A DNA stretch of 64,000 nucleotides from Actinomycetota bacterium. Its GTDB lineage: Bacteria; Actinomycetota; Actinomycetes; Actinomycetales; Dermatophilaceae. Numbering within the stretch: the first letter of the stretch is position 1; each line of letters starts with the position of its first letter. The stretch is taken from positions 32,367 through 96,366 of the forward strand of contig JAIUNK010000015.1 in NCBI GenBank assembly GCA_020161845.1. The letters run 5' to 3'. The translations under genes and the position numbers were made by a program. Under the pieces are notes generated by a model that saw only the letters and a program-made list of their open reading frames with translations, was not told the origin of the DNA and did no database searches. Shown here in pieces: positions 25,168-34,545 of this stretch.

Positions 25168-26090
25168 CCGTGCTGACGCTCCTCGGTGGATGCTGCGGCG
25201 CGCTGTTCGCCGCCGGACTGGCCCTGATCTGGGCGCGCTTGCCGATGCGGCGCCAGCCGGGTCTGGCCGAGCGCCTCGAGCCCTATCTGCGCGACGCCGC
25301 GCCCCCCAGCGGGCTGCTCCGCTCGACCACCCCCCGTGGCCAGATCGGGTGGTTGCGGCCGCTGGTGGCGCGGCTCGCTCGAGTCCTGGAGAGCGTGCTC
25401 GGTGGCGCCGCGTCGGTGGCCCGGCGGCAGGCCCGGGCCGGTCGGCCGGTGGACGTCTCGGCCTTCCGGGCCGAGCAGGTGACCTGGGGCGCCGCCGGCG
25501 CGGCGGCCGGGGCCGCCTTGGGCGCGCTGGCCTGGCTGCGCAACCCCGGATCGCCGGTCGTCCCGGTGCTCGCGGTCCTGCTCGGCGCCATGGCCGGGGT
25601 GCTGCTGCGCGACCATGCGCTCAGTCGCGTGGTGGCCCGTCGCGAAGCCCGGATGGTAGCCGAATTCCCGACCATCGCTGAGCTGCTCGCCCTCTCGGTG
25701 AGCGCCGGCGAGGGCACCGCCGCGGCGGTCGAGCGGGTCTGCCGGCTCTCCTCGGGGGAACTGTCCCACGAGCTGCGCCTCTGCCTGGCCGACGCCCGCG
25801 CCGGGGGGAGCCTGCCGGTAGCCCTGCAGGGCCTGGCAGCCCGCACCGGTCTGCCGGGCCTGATCCGGTTCGTCGACGGGATCGGCATCGCGCTCGAACG
25901 CGGCACCCCGTTGGCCGAGGTGTTACGCGCCCAGGCCCAGGACGCCCGCGAGGAAGGCCGCCGCGCGGTCCTGGAGGCGGCCGGCCGCAAGGACATCCAC
26001 ATGATGATCCCGGTGGTCTTCCTCGTCCTGCCGGTCACCGTGCTGTTCGCGGTCTACCCCGGGTTCGTCTCGCTGCGCCTGAGCCCATGA
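25164..26090 (+). CDS. tadC: Tad pilus inner-membrane platform protein TadC
   Basis: A 308-residue F-domain membrane protein paired with TadB. It has an N-terminal helix, two central helices (WGAAGAAAGAALGALAWL, VVPVLAVLLGAMAGVLL), the F domain (EFPTIAELLALSVSAGEGTAAAVERVC ... FVDGIGIALERGTPLAEVLRAQ) and a final helix (MMIPVVFLVLPVTVLFAVYPG). The last part is the typical TadC ending. The GTG overlaps the tadB stop. A 68-bp gap with a new ribosome-binding site separates it from the pilin-like gene. Confidence 0.9.
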   Translation: MTVLTLLGGCCGALFAAGLALIWARLPMRRQPGLAERLEPYLRDAAPPSGLLRSTTPRGQIGWLRPLVARLARVLESVLGGAASVARRQARAGRPVDVSAFRAEQVTWGAAGAAAGAALGALAWLRNPGSPVVPVLAVLLGAMAGVLLRDHALSRVVARREARMVAEFPTIAELLALSVSAGEGTAAAVERVCRLSSGELSHELRLCLADARAGGSLPVALQGLAARTGLPGLIRFVDGIGIALERGTPLAEVLRAQAQDAREEGRRAVLEAAGRKDIHMMIPVVFLVLPVTVLFAVYPGFVSLRLSP

Positions 26091-26158
26091 CCCGCCCTGC
26101 CCCGCACTCCATCCCGCACTCCTGCGATCCCTCCTCCCGCACCGAAAGGACTCCACCC

Positions 26159-26551
26159 ATGCCGACCGCCCCCCGCCCACACCGCCACCCCGACCAGCTC
26201 CGCCAGTGCGACCAGCCGTGCGAGGCCCGGCGGCGTCGCCCCGCCGGGCGCGGGCCGGGCGTCCTGATGGCCGCCCTCGCCTCCCGACTCCAGGCACCGC
26301 TGCTGCTGATCGGCTCGACCATGGTCGCTGCGCTGACCGTGGTCGGCGCGTACGCCGTGCGGACCACCGATCCCGAGGGGGCCCGCGCGGCGAAGCGGCG
26401 GGCGGCCGAGCGCGGCGACGTCCCCGGCTGGGTGCTCATCACCCTGATGACGGCCGGCCTGGTCACCACGATCTGGGCGCTGGCCGGGGCGCAGCTCGCG
26501 GAGCTGTTCACGCAGGCCATCTCGTCCGTGACGGGCCCCGGCAAGAGGTGA
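26159..26551 (+). CDS. Flp pilin-like membrane protein
   Basis: A 130-residue protein with an unusually long basic, Pro/His/Arg-rich N-terminus, one hydrophobic segment at about 40-62 (MVAALTVVGAYAV) and a second near the C-terminus preceded by a Gly-Asp junction (ERGDVPGWVLITLMTAGLVTTIWALAG). The latter resembles the class III processing site and hydrophobic core of Flp pilins in actinobacterial Tad operons. Position between tadC and the TadE-like genes fits the major pilin. The ATG follows GAAAGGA. No prepilin peptidase gene is in the window. The long N-terminus is atypical, so processing at RGD is inference. Confidence 0.65.
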   Translation: MPTAPRPHRHPDQLRQCDQPCEARRRRPAGRGPGVLMAALASRLQAPLLLIGSTMVAALTVVGAYAVRTTDPEGARAAKRRAAERGDVPGWVLITLMTAGLVTTIWALAGAQLAELFTQAISSVTGPGKR

Positions 26552-26949
26552 ACCGGGCCCGGACGGGCGCCGCGTCGGCGCAGGCGGGGTCGGCGGTCGT
26601 CGACTTCGTCCTGGTCGGCGCGCTGGTCTGCGTCCTGTTCGCGGCGCTGCTTCAGCTGGGCTTGGCGCTGCACGTGCGCAACACGCTGACCTGGGCCGCC
26701 TCGGAGGGGGCCCGGGCCGGCTCCCGGATGGACGCGGCCCCCGAGGACGGTGCCAGGCGGACCCGCGAACTCATCACCGAGAGCCTGTCGGGGCAGTACG
26801 CCACGGATGTGACGGCCTCCCGGCGCGTCGAAGGCGGCGTGGCGATCGTGGAGATCCGCGTGCAGGCCCCGGTCCCCGTCGTCGGGTTGTGGGGGCCCCC
26901 GGACATGGTGACCACCCGGGGCCGGGCCTTCGCCGAGGACCAACGGTGA
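26548..26949 (+). CDS. TadE-like pseudopilin
   Basis: A 133-residue minor pilin of the TadE family. After a short charged start comes the typical AGSAVVDFVLVGALVCVLFAALLQLGLAL segment (about 13-41), which is both the processing region and the membrane helix, followed by a small extracellular domain. The GTG start overlaps the stop of the pilin-like gene (GTGA), and its stop overlaps the next start. Predicted role: a pseudopilin in pilus initiation or stability (family knowledge). Confidence 0.85.
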   Translation: MNRARTGAASAQAGSAVVDFVLVGALVCVLFAALLQLGLALHVRNTLTWAASEGARAGSRMDAAPEDGARRTRELITESLSGQYATDVTASRRVEGGVAIVEIRVQAPVPVVGLWGPPDMVTTRGRAFAEDQR

Positions 26950-27437
26950 GCCGGTCTGTCCTGGGTTCGGTCCGGGTTCGACCAGGTCCGGACCGAATGG
27001 TCCCGCGCCGCGACAGCGGCGAGGACGGTTCGGCGGTCTTGGAGTTCGTCGTGCTCGCCGTGGTCCTGCTGATCCCCACGATCTATCTCGTCCTGACGGT
27101 CGGGCGGCTGCAGGCTGCGGCGTACGCCACCAGCACCGCGGCCCGCTCGGCGGCCCGCGCCTATGTCACCGCCCCGCCCGGCTCCTCCCCGCAGGCCCGT
27201 GCCGATGCGGCGGCCGGACTGGCGTTCGGTGACCACGGCTTCGACGGGGGCCACATCACGGTGCGCTGCGCCGCGCAGCCCTGTCTGACCCCCGAGGCCC
27301 GCGTCGACGTGACTGCCGAGGTGGACGTGCCGCTCCCGCTGGTCCCGGACCTGATCGCGGACCGGCTGCCCGCGACCGTACGGGTGAGCGCCGTCGAGGG
27401 CTACACCGTCGACCGGTTCCGGGATCCCGGCTCGTGA
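26946..27437 (+). CDS. Second TadE-like pseudopilin
   Basis: A 163-residue TadE/TadF-type protein with a longer basic start, then DGSAVLEFVVLAVVLLIPTIYLVL (about 28-52) as processing site and membrane helix. The extracellular part contains two cysteines nine codons or so apart (VRCAAQPCLTP) that could form a disulfide. GTG start overlapping the previous stop; the stop overlaps the next GTG. It is clearly divergent from the first TadE-like protein, so the operon encodes two distinct pseudopilins. Confidence 0.82.
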   Translation: MSRSVLGSVRVRPGPDRMVPRRDSGEDGSAVLEFVVLAVVLLIPTIYLVLTVGRLQAAAYATSTAARSAARAYVTAPPGSSPQARADAAAGLAFGDHGFDGGHITVRCAAQPCLTPEARVDVTAEVDVPLPLVPDLIADRLPATVRVSAVEGYTVDRFRDPGS

Positions 27438-28009
27438 CCAGCGCCGGGCCGCGGCCGGACCACCCGCGCGACGACGGCCAGGTCGGCCTCCTCGTCCTGG
27501 GCGTCTGTGTCGTTCTGCTGACGTTGGTCGTCGGGATCATCGACGTGACGGCCATTCAGTTGGCCCGGGTTCGGCTGTACGACGCCGCGGATGCCGCCGC
27601 CGTCGACGCCGCGGACGCGGTGTCCGACGAGCGGGCCTATCGGGACGGCATCGGCACCCGGATCCCGCTGTCGCAGGAGGGCGTCCGGACGCAGGCGGCC
27701 CGCTTTCTGGCCGGGACGGACCGGCCCGACCATGTCACCTCCTGGGGGCTGGCCGACGGCACTGGAACCTCCGACGGCCGCACCGCCACGGTGGTGCTCA
27801 CCGGCACCGTCGAGGTGCCCCTGGCTGCCCCGCTGCTCGGCGCGGTCCTGGGGCCGGTGACCATCACCGTCACCGCGACGGCGCAGGGCCACGTCGACCC
27901 GGCCGGCGCCGGCGCGCCCGCCCCGCCCGGCGCGCCCGCCCCGCCCGGCGGTCCCGGTCCGCCCGGCGGTCCCGGTCCGCCCGCCCCGCCCGGCGGACCG
28001 GAGGGCTGA
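27434..28009 (+). CDS. TadG/Rv3654c-like pilus-associated protein with collagen-like tail
   Basis: A 191-residue protein. DDGQVGLLVLGVCVVLLTLVVGIIDVTAIQLARVRLYDAADAAA is the TadG-type N-terminal segment, membrane helix at about 17-39, followed by a helical region that in TadG lines the pilin-like stalk. The last ~35 residues are an extended Pro/Gly run made of GAPAPP and GPGPPG units. That tail is not expected in TadG-like proteins and could be an extracellular spacer. It is the last gene of the operon; its GTG overlaps the previous stop. Confidence 0.8.
   Translation: MTSAGPRPDHPRDDGQVGLLVLGVCVVLLTLVVGIIDVTAIQLARVRLYDAADAAAVDAADAVSDERAYRDGIGTRIPLSQEGVRTQAARFLAGTDRPDHVTSWGLADGTGTSDGRTATVVLTGTVEVPLAAPLLGAVLGPVTITVTATAQGHVDPAGAGAPAPPGAPAPPGGPGPPGGPGPPAPPGGPEG
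27901..28006 (+). repeat. Pro/Gly-coding tandem repeat at the end of the tadG-like gene
   Basis: Repeats of GGCGCGCCCGCCCCGCCC and GGCGGTCCCGGTCCGCCC, giving GxP/GPP units. The repeat is prone to slippage, so copy number may vary between strains. Confidence 0.75.
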
Positions 28010-28043
28010 CCGAGTTGGCCCGCCCCACCTGCCACGACGTGGC

Positions 28044-28049
28044 TAGTCT
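28044..28049 (+). promoter_or_regulatory. -10 element of the phospholipase D-like gene (leaderless)
   Basis: TAGTCT, 6 nt, then the ATG at 28056; no Shine-Dalgarno sequence. Confidence 0.55.
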
Positions 28050-28055
28050 CGACTC

Positions 28056-29318
28056 ATGTCGAGTCTGCGTCGCCTGCGTGCCCCCAAGCGGGCCCAGCTC
28101 GTGCGGGTCGGCCTGTGGGGGCTCGGAGTCTCGGCCGCCACCCAGATCGGCGCCGCCGCCACCGTGATCGCGGTGGACGCCGTTCGCAAACGCCGTACGG
28201 AACCGCCCGGCGAGTTCCCGCGGACCCCGCCCAGCACGGCGGACGTCGCCGGCTCGGCCGTCACGACGTACACCTACGGGGCGGACCTGTACGCCGACAT
28301 GCTCGCCGCCATCCGCGGCGCGAAGCGGGTCATCTTCTTCGAGACGTTCATCTGGAAGGGCGACGAGGTCGGCGCGGAGTTCAAGACCGCGCTGATCGAG
28401 GCCGCGGCGCGGGGGGTGCACGTCTACGTCGTCTACGACGCCTTCGCCAATCTCGTGGTGGACCCCCGCTTCTATCGGTTCCCGGACACCCTGCACGTGC
28501 TGCGGTTCCCGGCGTTCCGGGCGGGCATGTTGATGCTGCAGCCGCGCTACTTCGGCCGCGACCACCGCAAGATCCTCGTCGTGGACACCGAGGTCGGCTT
28601 CGTCGGCGGCTACAACATCGGCTCCCTCTACGCCACCAGCTGGCGCGACACCCACCTGAGGGTGCGCGGACCCGGAGTGTGGGAGATCGAGAACACCTTC
28701 ATCGACTTCTGGAACGAATACCGGGGCCGCAAGCGCCCCGAGATCCCCGACCACGGCGCGCGCGAGTGGGAGCCGCGGATCCGGGCGGCGCGCAACGCCC
28801 CCAACCGGATGCTCTTCCCCGTGCGCGGGCTCTATCTCGACGCCATCGACCGGGCGGCCGAACGGATCTACCTGACCCAGGCCTATTTCCTGCCCGACCG
28901 GGAGATCCTGGGGTCGCTGCTGGCGGCGGCCAAGCGCGGCGTCGACGTCCGCATCCTCATGCCGGAATACAGCAACCACATCGTGGCGGACTGGGTGGCC
29001 CGCGGCTATTTCGCGGCGCTGCTCAAGGGCGGGGTCACGATCTGGCTCTACCGCGACACGATGGTGCATGCGAAGACCGCCACGATCGACGGCCGCTGGT
29101 CCACGATCGGCACGGCCAACATCGACCGCCTGAGCCTGCTCGGCAATCACGAGGTCAACCTGGAGCTGTTCAGCGACGACCAGGCCGCACACATGGAGCA
29201 GGTCTTCGCTCGGGACCTGTCGCACTGTCGGCAGCTGCACCTCGACGACTGGCTGGCGCGCGGGGTGCTGGCTCGGGTGGGGGAGCGAATCCTGTCCCGG
29301 ATGCAACCGCTGCTCTAG
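28056..29318 (+). CDS. Phospholipase D-superfamily / cardiolipin synthase-like protein
   Basis: A 420-residue membrane-associated protein with two HKD motifs: RDHRKILVVDTEVGFVGG (about 168-185) and VHAKTATIDGRWSTIGTAN (about 337-355), each followed by the conserved Gly/Ser and Asn. An N-terminal hydrophobic stretch (about 18-40) may anchor it. This layout is that of cardiolipin synthase B-type enzymes, which join phosphatidyl groups to make cardiolipin. One membrane segment rather than the two of ClsA favours a ClsB-like assignment, but other PLD activities are possible. Leaderless start. Confidence 0.85.
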   Translation: MSSLRRLRAPKRAQLVRVGLWGLGVSAATQIGAAATVIAVDAVRKRRTEPPGEFPRTPPSTADVAGSAVTTYTYGADLYADMLAAIRGAKRVIFFETFIWKGDEVGAEFKTALIEAAARGVHVYVVYDAFANLVVDPRFYRFPDTLHVLRFPAFRAGMLMLQPRYFGRDHRKILVVDTEVGFVGGYNIGSLYATSWRDTHLRVRGPGVWEIENTFIDFWNEYRGRKRPEIPDHGAREWEPRIRAARNAPNRMLFPVRGLYLDAIDRAAERIYLTQAYFLPDREILGSLLAAAKRGVDVRILMPEYSNHIVADWVARGYFAALLKGGVTIWLYRDTMVHAKTATIDGRWSTIGTANIDRLSLLGNHEVNLELFSDDQAAHMEQVFARDLSHCRQLHLDDWLARGVLARVGERILSRMQPLL

Positions 29319-29393
29319 CCGCAGTCCCGCGGTGGTTGGCCTGAGACACAAGTAAATTCACAGGTCTCCGAATCAATCTGTCATTCTCCGGTC

Positions 29394-31400
29394 ATGCCAG
29401 TGCGGCAGCTGGTCCGCGAGATGACCGCAGAGAGCGCGCCGAACCCGCTCTTTCAGGCCGTCCGCCGTCGACTCGATCCCCTCAGCTCGCCGTGGACGGC
29501 CCATCCGGTGTGGTTCGCGACGTACTGCCTGTCCGTATGGGTGGGCCGGGTGCTCCTCGTCGGTGACTCTCAGGTGGCCGCGACGTGGCCCGCCGTCGGG
29601 ATCGCGTTCGGTTGGCTCATGCCGTATGTCGCGGACCGGGCCAATTACCGCAAGGCACCGTTCTGGGCGGTGGTCGCCGTGATCGTGCTCGCCTCGGGGA
29701 TCATCGCGACCACGACGGGTCAGCGCACACCGCTGGGAACCGTCTCCGGGGTGTCCGGGACGATCGCGGCGGTCGCTACGGCCGAGCTGTACCTCACCCC
29801 GCGCGGCAGCAGGCGCAGGGATCTCATCGTCACGGCGGACCTCGTGCGGTACGTCGTGGCCTGCCTGCTCGGAGTCGGGCTGGCGTGGCTGGTCGTGCCG
29901 GGCGTGGGCCTGCTCACCGGCAGCATCGACCTCGCCGGCAGCGGCTACTGGTATCTGCGCAACCTGAGTTCGTTGATCTGGCTCGGCCTGCTGGCTCTCG
30001 TCGTCCTCGGCGACCGCCGGCGGTACGTCGCCCGGGAGGCCTCCTGGCCCATCGTCCCTGTCGCGGTGCTGGCCACCGCGACGGCGGCCGTCGGCCTGCA
30101 GGCCACTGAATTGAGCGCGCTCTTCGCCTTCGGTCTGCTGCTCTGCGCGGTCATCGTCAGCTCGCTGATGTCGGTCCTGCAGTGCTACGGCTACTTCTTG
30201 GTCATGGGGGCCGGCCTGGTCGCCCTGACCGTGACCGGCAAGGGCCCGTATCCGCAGCTGGGCTCGGGGTCCCGTGCGGCCATCCTGCACCTGATCCTGG
30301 TGATAGCTCTCATCGTCTCCGTCGCCCTGACGGTGGACCGGGAGGAGCGCGCGGTCCTCTTCGAGGAGATCGCCCGCGACCGGCGTCGACTGGCCGATCA
30401 GTCCACCCTGCTCCGCACGATCCTCGGGTCGATGAATGAGGGCGTGCTGGTGCTCGAATCCGACGGCACCGTGCGGATGCGCAATCAGGCCGCGGTCGGC
30501 CTGCTGACCGGCGAGCTGACGGGCGCGGGCCGGCTGGCGGACGCGAGCGATGACACGGTCCTGCCGCGCGAGGGGCCCCCGTCGCCACCGACCGATCTGG
30601 TGCTGCGCGACGGCACGGGAGCGCCGGTCCGCACCGTCTCCGTCGAGTCGCACCTGCTCGGTCCGGTCGCCTCCGGTGCCGGGTCGGTCGCGATCCTGCG
30701 CGATGTCACCCGCGAGCGACGCCAGATCAGCGCGTTGCGCACCTTTGCCCGGGTGGCGGCGCACGACCTGAAGCAACCCCTGGCCGCCATCGGGCTCTGG
30801 GTCGACACCCTGCGCGATCAGCTCGCTGCGGCGGACGGTTCGCCGGTGGCGGACAGCCTCGACCAGATCGCCGACGCCGCGGACCGGATGGACACGCTCC
30901 TGGCCGACCTCCTCCAATACAGCCTCGCGCGCGACGGCAATCTCGAGGTCAGCGAGTTCGACCTGCAGTCGCTGATCACCGAGGTGGCCGATCACCGCCT
31001 GCGCAGCGAAGTCGACCGGGCGCCGCGGCTGCACATCGCGGCGCCGGTGCGACTGCGCGGCGACCGCGCCTTGATCCGTCAGGTCGTCGACAACGTGCTG
31101 GGCAACGCCCTGAAGTACCGGCCCGACGGGGTGCCGGCCGAGGTGGAGGTGACCGCGTCGGAAACGGTGCCGGGCTATGTCACCCTGACCGTGGCGGACC
31201 GGGGGATCGGGGTGCCGGCCGGTCAGGAGGCGCTCATCTTCGAGGAGTTCCACCGGGTGCCCACGGCCGCCGCCCGCTACCCGGGCACCGGGCTGGGCCT
31301 GGCCATCTCCCGGCGAGTCGTCGAGCGGCACCGCGGTTCGATCCGGGCACGACAGCGTCCCGGCGGCGGCACCTGCGTGGACATCACCCTGCCCTGCTGA
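29394..31400 (+). CDS. MASE1-like membrane sensor histidine kinase with PAS domain
   Basis: A 668-residue kinase. About eight hydrophobic segments fill residues 35-315 (MASE1-like sensor), followed by a short coiled region, a PAS domain (about 340-440: [28 protein letters not shown]), a HisKA domain with [17 protein letters not shown] (phospho-His near 457), and HATPase_c ([37 protein letters not shown]). The signal is unknown. No response regulator gene is adjacent, so it is an orphan kinase here. The ATG at 29394 has CATTCT 6 nt upstream, a possible leaderless -10. Confidence 0.9.
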   Translation: MPVRQLVREMTAESAPNPLFQAVRRRLDPLSSPWTAHPVWFATYCLSVWVGRVLLVGDSQVAATWPAVGIAFGWLMPYVADRANYRKAPFWAVVAVIVLASGIIATTTGQRTPLGTVSGVSGTIAAVATAELYLTPRGSRRRDLIVTADLVRYVVACLLGVGLAWLVVPGVGLLTGSIDLAGSGYWYLRNLSSLIWLGLLALVVLGDRRRYVAREASWPIVPVAVLATATAAVGLQATELSALFAFGLLLCAVIVSSLMSVLQCYGYFLVMGAGLVALTVTGKGPYPQLGSGSRAAILHLILVIALIVSVALTVDREERAVLFEEIARDRRRLADQSTLLRTILGSMNEGVLVLESDGTVRMRNQAAVGLLTGELTGAGRLADASDDTVLPREGPPSPPTDLVLRDGTGAPVRTVSVESHLLGPVASGAGSVAILRDVTRERRQISALRTFARVAAHDLKQPLAAIGLWVDTLRDQLAAADGSPVADSLDQIADAADRMDTLLADLLQYSLARDGNLEVSEFDLQSLITEVADHRLRSEVDRAPRLHIAAPVRLRGDRALIRQVVDNVLGNALKYRPDGVPAEVEVTASETVPGYVTLTVADRGIGVPAGQEALIFEEFHRVPTAAARYPGTGLGLAISRRVVERHRGSIRARQRPGGGTCVDITLPC

Positions 31401-31477
31401 CCGCGGCCGGCCGGGGGCGGCGGCTGCGGGCCCGGTGGGCGCACCTGGACCGAAGCGCCCGGCCTGCGCCGATCCCG

Positions 31478-31483
31478 TAAACT
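31478..31483 (+). promoter_or_regulatory. -10 element of prfB
   Basis: TAAACT, 8 nt before the GTG at 31492; leaderless or nearly so. Confidence 0.5.
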
Positions 31484-31491
31484 CGCTCTTC

Positions 31492-32613
31492 GTGGCCACC
31501 GACTTTCCCGCGGAGATCAAAGCCTTGCGCACCACGATGTCGTCGGTGCGGGAGGTGACCGATGTCGCGGCGCTGCGCACCCAGATCGCCGAGCTGGAGC
31601 GTCAGGCCAGTGTCCCCGACCTGTGGGACGACCAGGAGAACGCCCAGGCGGTGACGAGCCGACTGTCCCGCGCCAACTCCGAGCTGGAGCGCATCGAAGG
31701 GATGGACGCGCGCATCGAGGACCTTGAGGTTCTCGTCGAGATGGCCACCGAGGACGGCGGCGACGCCGAGACGCTGGCCGAGGCGGAGGCCGAATTGCGG
31801 GCGGTGCGGCGGGCCGTCGGGGAGCTCGAGGTGCGCACGCTGCTGGCGGGGGAGTACGACGCGCGCGAGGCGGTCATCACGATCCGGTCGGGAGCCGGCG
31901 GTGTCGACGCCGCGGACTTCGCCGAGATGCTGCTGCGGATGTATCTGCGCTGGGCCGAACGGCACGGCTATCCCACCGCGGTCCTCGACACGAGCTACGC
32001 CGAGGAGGCCGGGCTGAAGTCGGCGACCTTCGAGGTCAAGGTGCCCTATGCCTACGGCAACCTGGCGGTCGAGGCCGGCACGCATCGCCTGGTCCGCATC
32101 AGCCCGTTCGACAATCAGGGTCGCCGGCAGACCAGCTTCGCCGCGGTCGAGGTCATCCCGCTGATCGAACAGACCGACTCCATCGAGATCCCCGAGAACG
32201 AGATCAAGGTGGACGTCTTCCGCAGCTCGGGCCCGGGCGGCCAGAGCGTGAACACCACGGACTCCGCCGTGCGGATGACGCACCTGCCCACCGGCATCGT
32301 CGTGTCGATGCAGAACGAGAAGAGCCAGATCCAGAACCGCGCGGCGGCGCTGCGGGTGCTGCAGTCGCGGCTGCTGCTCAAGCGCCAGGAGGAGGAGGCC
32401 GCCGCCAAGAAGGCGCTGGCCGGCAATGTCAAGGGCGAGTGGGGCGACCAGATGCGCAGCTATGTGCTGCACCCCTACCAGATGGTCAAGGACCTGCGCA
32501 CGGAGCACGAGGTCGGCAACACCTCCGGGGTCTTCGACGGCGACATCGACGCCTTCATCGAGGCCGGGATCCGCTGGAAGCGCTCGCTCGAACGGGACGA
32601 GGCCGCGAACTGA
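31492..32613 (+). CDS. prfB: Peptide chain release factor 2
   Basis: RF2 recognises UGA and UAA stop codons and triggers peptide release. Its 373 residues carry the SPF anticodon-like tripeptide at about 204-206 ([15 protein letters not shown]) and the catalytic GGQ at about 249-251 ([16 protein letters not shown]). The frame is open from the start, so the programmed +1 frameshift of many bacterial prfB genes is absent, as usual in actinobacteria. GTG start with a close -10. In most actinobacteria ftsE follows directly; here about 14.5 kb of other genes intervene. Confidence 0.96.
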   Translation: MATDFPAEIKALRTTMSSVREVTDVAALRTQIAELERQASVPDLWDDQENAQAVTSRLSRANSELERIEGMDARIEDLEVLVEMATEDGGDAETLAEAEAELRAVRRAVGELEVRTLLAGEYDAREAVITIRSGAGGVDAADFAEMLLRMYLRWAERHGYPTAVLDTSYAEEAGLKSATFEVKVPYAYGNLAVEAGTHRLVRISPFDNQGRRQTSFAAVEVIPLIEQTDSIEIPENEIKVDVFRSSGPGGQSVNTTDSAVRMTHLPTGIVVSMQNEKSQIQNRAAALRVLQSRLLLKRQEEEAAAKKALAGNVKGEWGDQMRSYVLHPYQMVKDLRTEHEVGNTSGVFDGDIDAFIEAGIRWKRSLERDEAAN

Positions 32614-32644
32614 CATCAGGCCACACCGTGGCGCGGCTCGGCGG

Positions 32645-33400
32645 TCAGCGCCGCGGACGCCCGCGGTGGGCGCCGTACCAGGCGAGCCCGACGAACGCCG
32701 TCGCGGCGAGCAGCGTCCCGGTCAGCGGCGGGGCGAGGTCGGCCCACCCGCTTGCTGCCGTGAGCAGCGCCCCGGGCGCCCACCGCGCGGCGGCGGGGAT
32801 CGCGGCCAGCAGCGGCAGCCCGACGAGCAGAAGGGCCGCCATGATCCCGAGCGCCGGCAGGGGGCGCCGCAACCAGGTCGCGACGGCCGCGGCCAGGGCC
32901 ACGGCGAGCGTGAGATAGGCGGCCCCGCCGATGAGGGCGCGGGCCAGCAGGGTGGCGTCCAGCCCGCCGATGAGCACGGCGGTCTGGTATCCGGCGCAGG
33001 CCCAGCCCACGACGTACGCGGCGACCGCGGTCAGCAGTGACACCGCGAGCCGGGGCGCGAGCAGCCGCGGACCGGACGGCTGGCGGGTGCGGTAGTAGCA
33101 GGCCAGGGGGTACGTCGCGTCCAGTGAGCAGGCAGCGATCGTGACCCACGCGGCCAGCAGCGCCCCGAGCTGGGCGGCCTGGCCGAGGTAGGCGCTCAGG
33201 GCCAGCGGCGCGGTCGGTTGGGGGAAGCTCATGCTCACGCCGCCGCCACCGACGCGGGCCATGATCTGTGCGGCGTACCGCAGGAAGACCGGCTGGCTGA
33301 GCCCGAGCACGGCGAAGACCAGCACGGTTCCCAGGAGACGGTGGGTGCGCAGCACCCGCAGCCATTCGACGCGGGTCGGGGACAGGCCCGGCGTGGTCAT
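32645..33400 (-). CDS. ABC transporter permease (YxlG-like)
   Basis: A 251-residue membrane protein with about six hydrophobic segments, starting MTTPGLSPTRVEWLRVLRTHRLLGTVLVFAVLG, the form of ABC-2 type permeases (a charged in-plane helix, then TM1). It is last in a three-gene minus-strand operon: its ATG overlaps the stop of the ATPase gene. The order PLDc_N protein - ATPase - permease matches Bacillus yxlE-yxlF-yxlG. Substrate unknown; such exporters often respond to cell-envelope stress or antimicrobial peptides (inference). Confidence 0.82.
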   Translation of the reverse strand: MTTPGLSPTRVEWLRVLRTHRLLGTVLVFAVLGLSQPVFLRYAAQIMARVGGGGVSMSFPQPTAPLALSAYLGQAAQLGALLAAWVTIAACSLDATYPLACYYRTRQPSGPRLLAPRLAVSLLTAVAAYVVGWACAGYQTAVLIGGLDATLLARALIGGAAYLTLAVALAAAVATWLRRPLPALGIMAALLLVGLPLLAAIPAAARWAPGALLTAASGWADLAPPLTGTLLAATAFVGLAWYGAHRGRPRR

Positions 33401-34308
33401 CGCGCCCGCTCCAGGATCGCGGCGAAGGCGGCGTCGAGGTCGCCGCCGTCGGGCTGGGCGGACACCAGGGGGATTCCGGCGGTGGCCAGGGTCGGGGCGA
33501 GCAGCCTCGCCCCGGTGGCCAGGTCGGCGAAGCTCACCGTCAGGGTGGCCGCGCCGGCGGGCGCCGCGGCGGTGACGCCGGGCTGGGCGGCAAGCGTCCG
33601 GCTCGCGACGGCGAGATCGACTCCGGGCTCGGTGCGCAGGGTCCAGCGAGGTTGCAGGGCCGCCCGAATGAGCTCGCTCAGCGGCGCCTGCGCGATCAGT
33701 CGCCCGGCCCGCAGCACCCCGACGACCTCGGCGACCTTCTCCACCTCGGACAGCGAGTGACTCGAGAGCAGCACGGCGCGGTCGGCGGCGAGGGTGCGGA
33801 TCAGCGCCCGGATCTCGTGGCGACCGGTCGGGTCCAGGGCGCTGGTGGGTTCGTCGAGAATGAGCAGCTGGGCGGGGACGACCAGGGCGGCCGCGATCCC
33901 GAGACGCTGGGTCATGCCGCGGGAGAACGCCCCGACGCGTCGGTCGGCGACGGGCGTCAACCCGCAGCGGGCCAGGGCCTCCCGGGGCGCGTGGGCGGGG
34001 CCGCGGGGTCGGGCTCGGCCGGCCAGGGTGGCCGACTGGGCCAGCACCTCGGCAGCGGTCAGCCACGGTTCGAACGCGGGCGTGTCCGGGCAGTAGGCGA
34101 TCGCGTCACCGTCGGGTGCCCAGGAGATGCTCCCCGCGTCGGGCCGGTCGATGCCGGTGAGCAGCGTGAACAGGGTCGTCTTGCCAGCCCCGTTGGGGCC
34201 GATGAGGGCATAGCAGCCCCGCTGCGGGACCGCGATGGAGACCTCGAAGACGCCGGCGCCGCCGCCGAAGTCGCGGGTCAGCCCGGCGGTGCGGAGCAGG
34301 TCAGCCAT
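33397..34308 (-). CDS. ABC transporter ATP-binding protein (YxlF-like)
   Basis: A 303-residue ATPase with Walker A GPNGAGKTT (about 36-44), signature FSRGMTQRLGIAAAL, Walker B LLILDEPTSALDP and the switch His (LLSSHSLSEVEK). In the signature motif SRGM replaces SGG, a variant common in ABC-2 exporters. The ~90-residue C-terminal extension is typical of bacitracin/lantibiotic-type exporter ATPases. Its start overlaps the stop of the small PLDc_N gene by 8 bp, and its stop overlaps the permease start (ATGA). Confidence 0.9.
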   Translation of the reverse strand: MADLLRTAGLTRDFGGGAGVFEVSIAVPQRGCYALIGPNGAGKTTLFTLLTGIDRPDAGSISWAPDGDAIAYCPDTPAFEPWLTAAEVLAQSATLAGRARPRGPAHAPREALARCGLTPVADRRVGAFSRGMTQRLGIAAALVVPAQLLILDEPTSALDPTGRHEIRALIRTLAADRAVLLSSHSLSEVEKVAEVVGVLRAGRLIAQAPLSELIRAALQPRWTLRTEPGVDLAVASRTLAAQPGVTAAAPAGAATLTVSFADLATGARLLAPTLATAGIPLVSAQPDGGDLDAAFAAILERAR

Positions 34309-34516
34309 GGTCTCGGTGGGACTCCTGGCGGCGCCCCAGCCAAAGGTAGGCCAGCGGTCCCAACGGGAACGACACCAGCACGATGACGGTCCAGGCCCAC
34401 CGGGGCAGGTGGGCCGGCGCGCCACGGCGCCACAGGTCGATCAGGCAGCCCACGTCGACGGCGAGGGCGAGTACGACGAGGGGGGCCACCGCGGCCCACC
34501 ACGGCGAGGCGTCCAT
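34301..34516 (-). CDS. PLDc_N-domain small membrane protein (YxlE-like)
   Basis: A 71-residue two-helix membrane protein: helix 1 WWAAVAPLVVLALAVDVGCLIDLW, helix 2 WAWTVIVLVSFPLGPLAYLWLG, ending in charged residues. This is the phospholipase D N-terminal (PLDc_N) membrane domain without a nuclease part, as in Bacillus YxlE. ATG at 34516 is preceded by GGGAGAGAGG, very close; ATG at 34531 (five residues longer) has better spacing to the promoter and is the main alternative. First gene of the exporter operon, divergent from the gntR gene. Confidence 0.75.
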   Translation of the reverse strand: MDASPWWAAVAPLVVLALAVDVGCLIDLWRRGAPAHLPRWAWTVIVLVSFPLGPLAYLWLGRRQESHRDHG

Positions 34517-34545
34517 GACCTCTCTCCCCATCCCGAAAAGGTCCC

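Noticed and set aside
31492-31560. Programmed frameshift near the start of prfB
   Set aside because: The frame is open from the GTG through the whole protein; no in-frame UGA or CUUUGA slippery site is seen.
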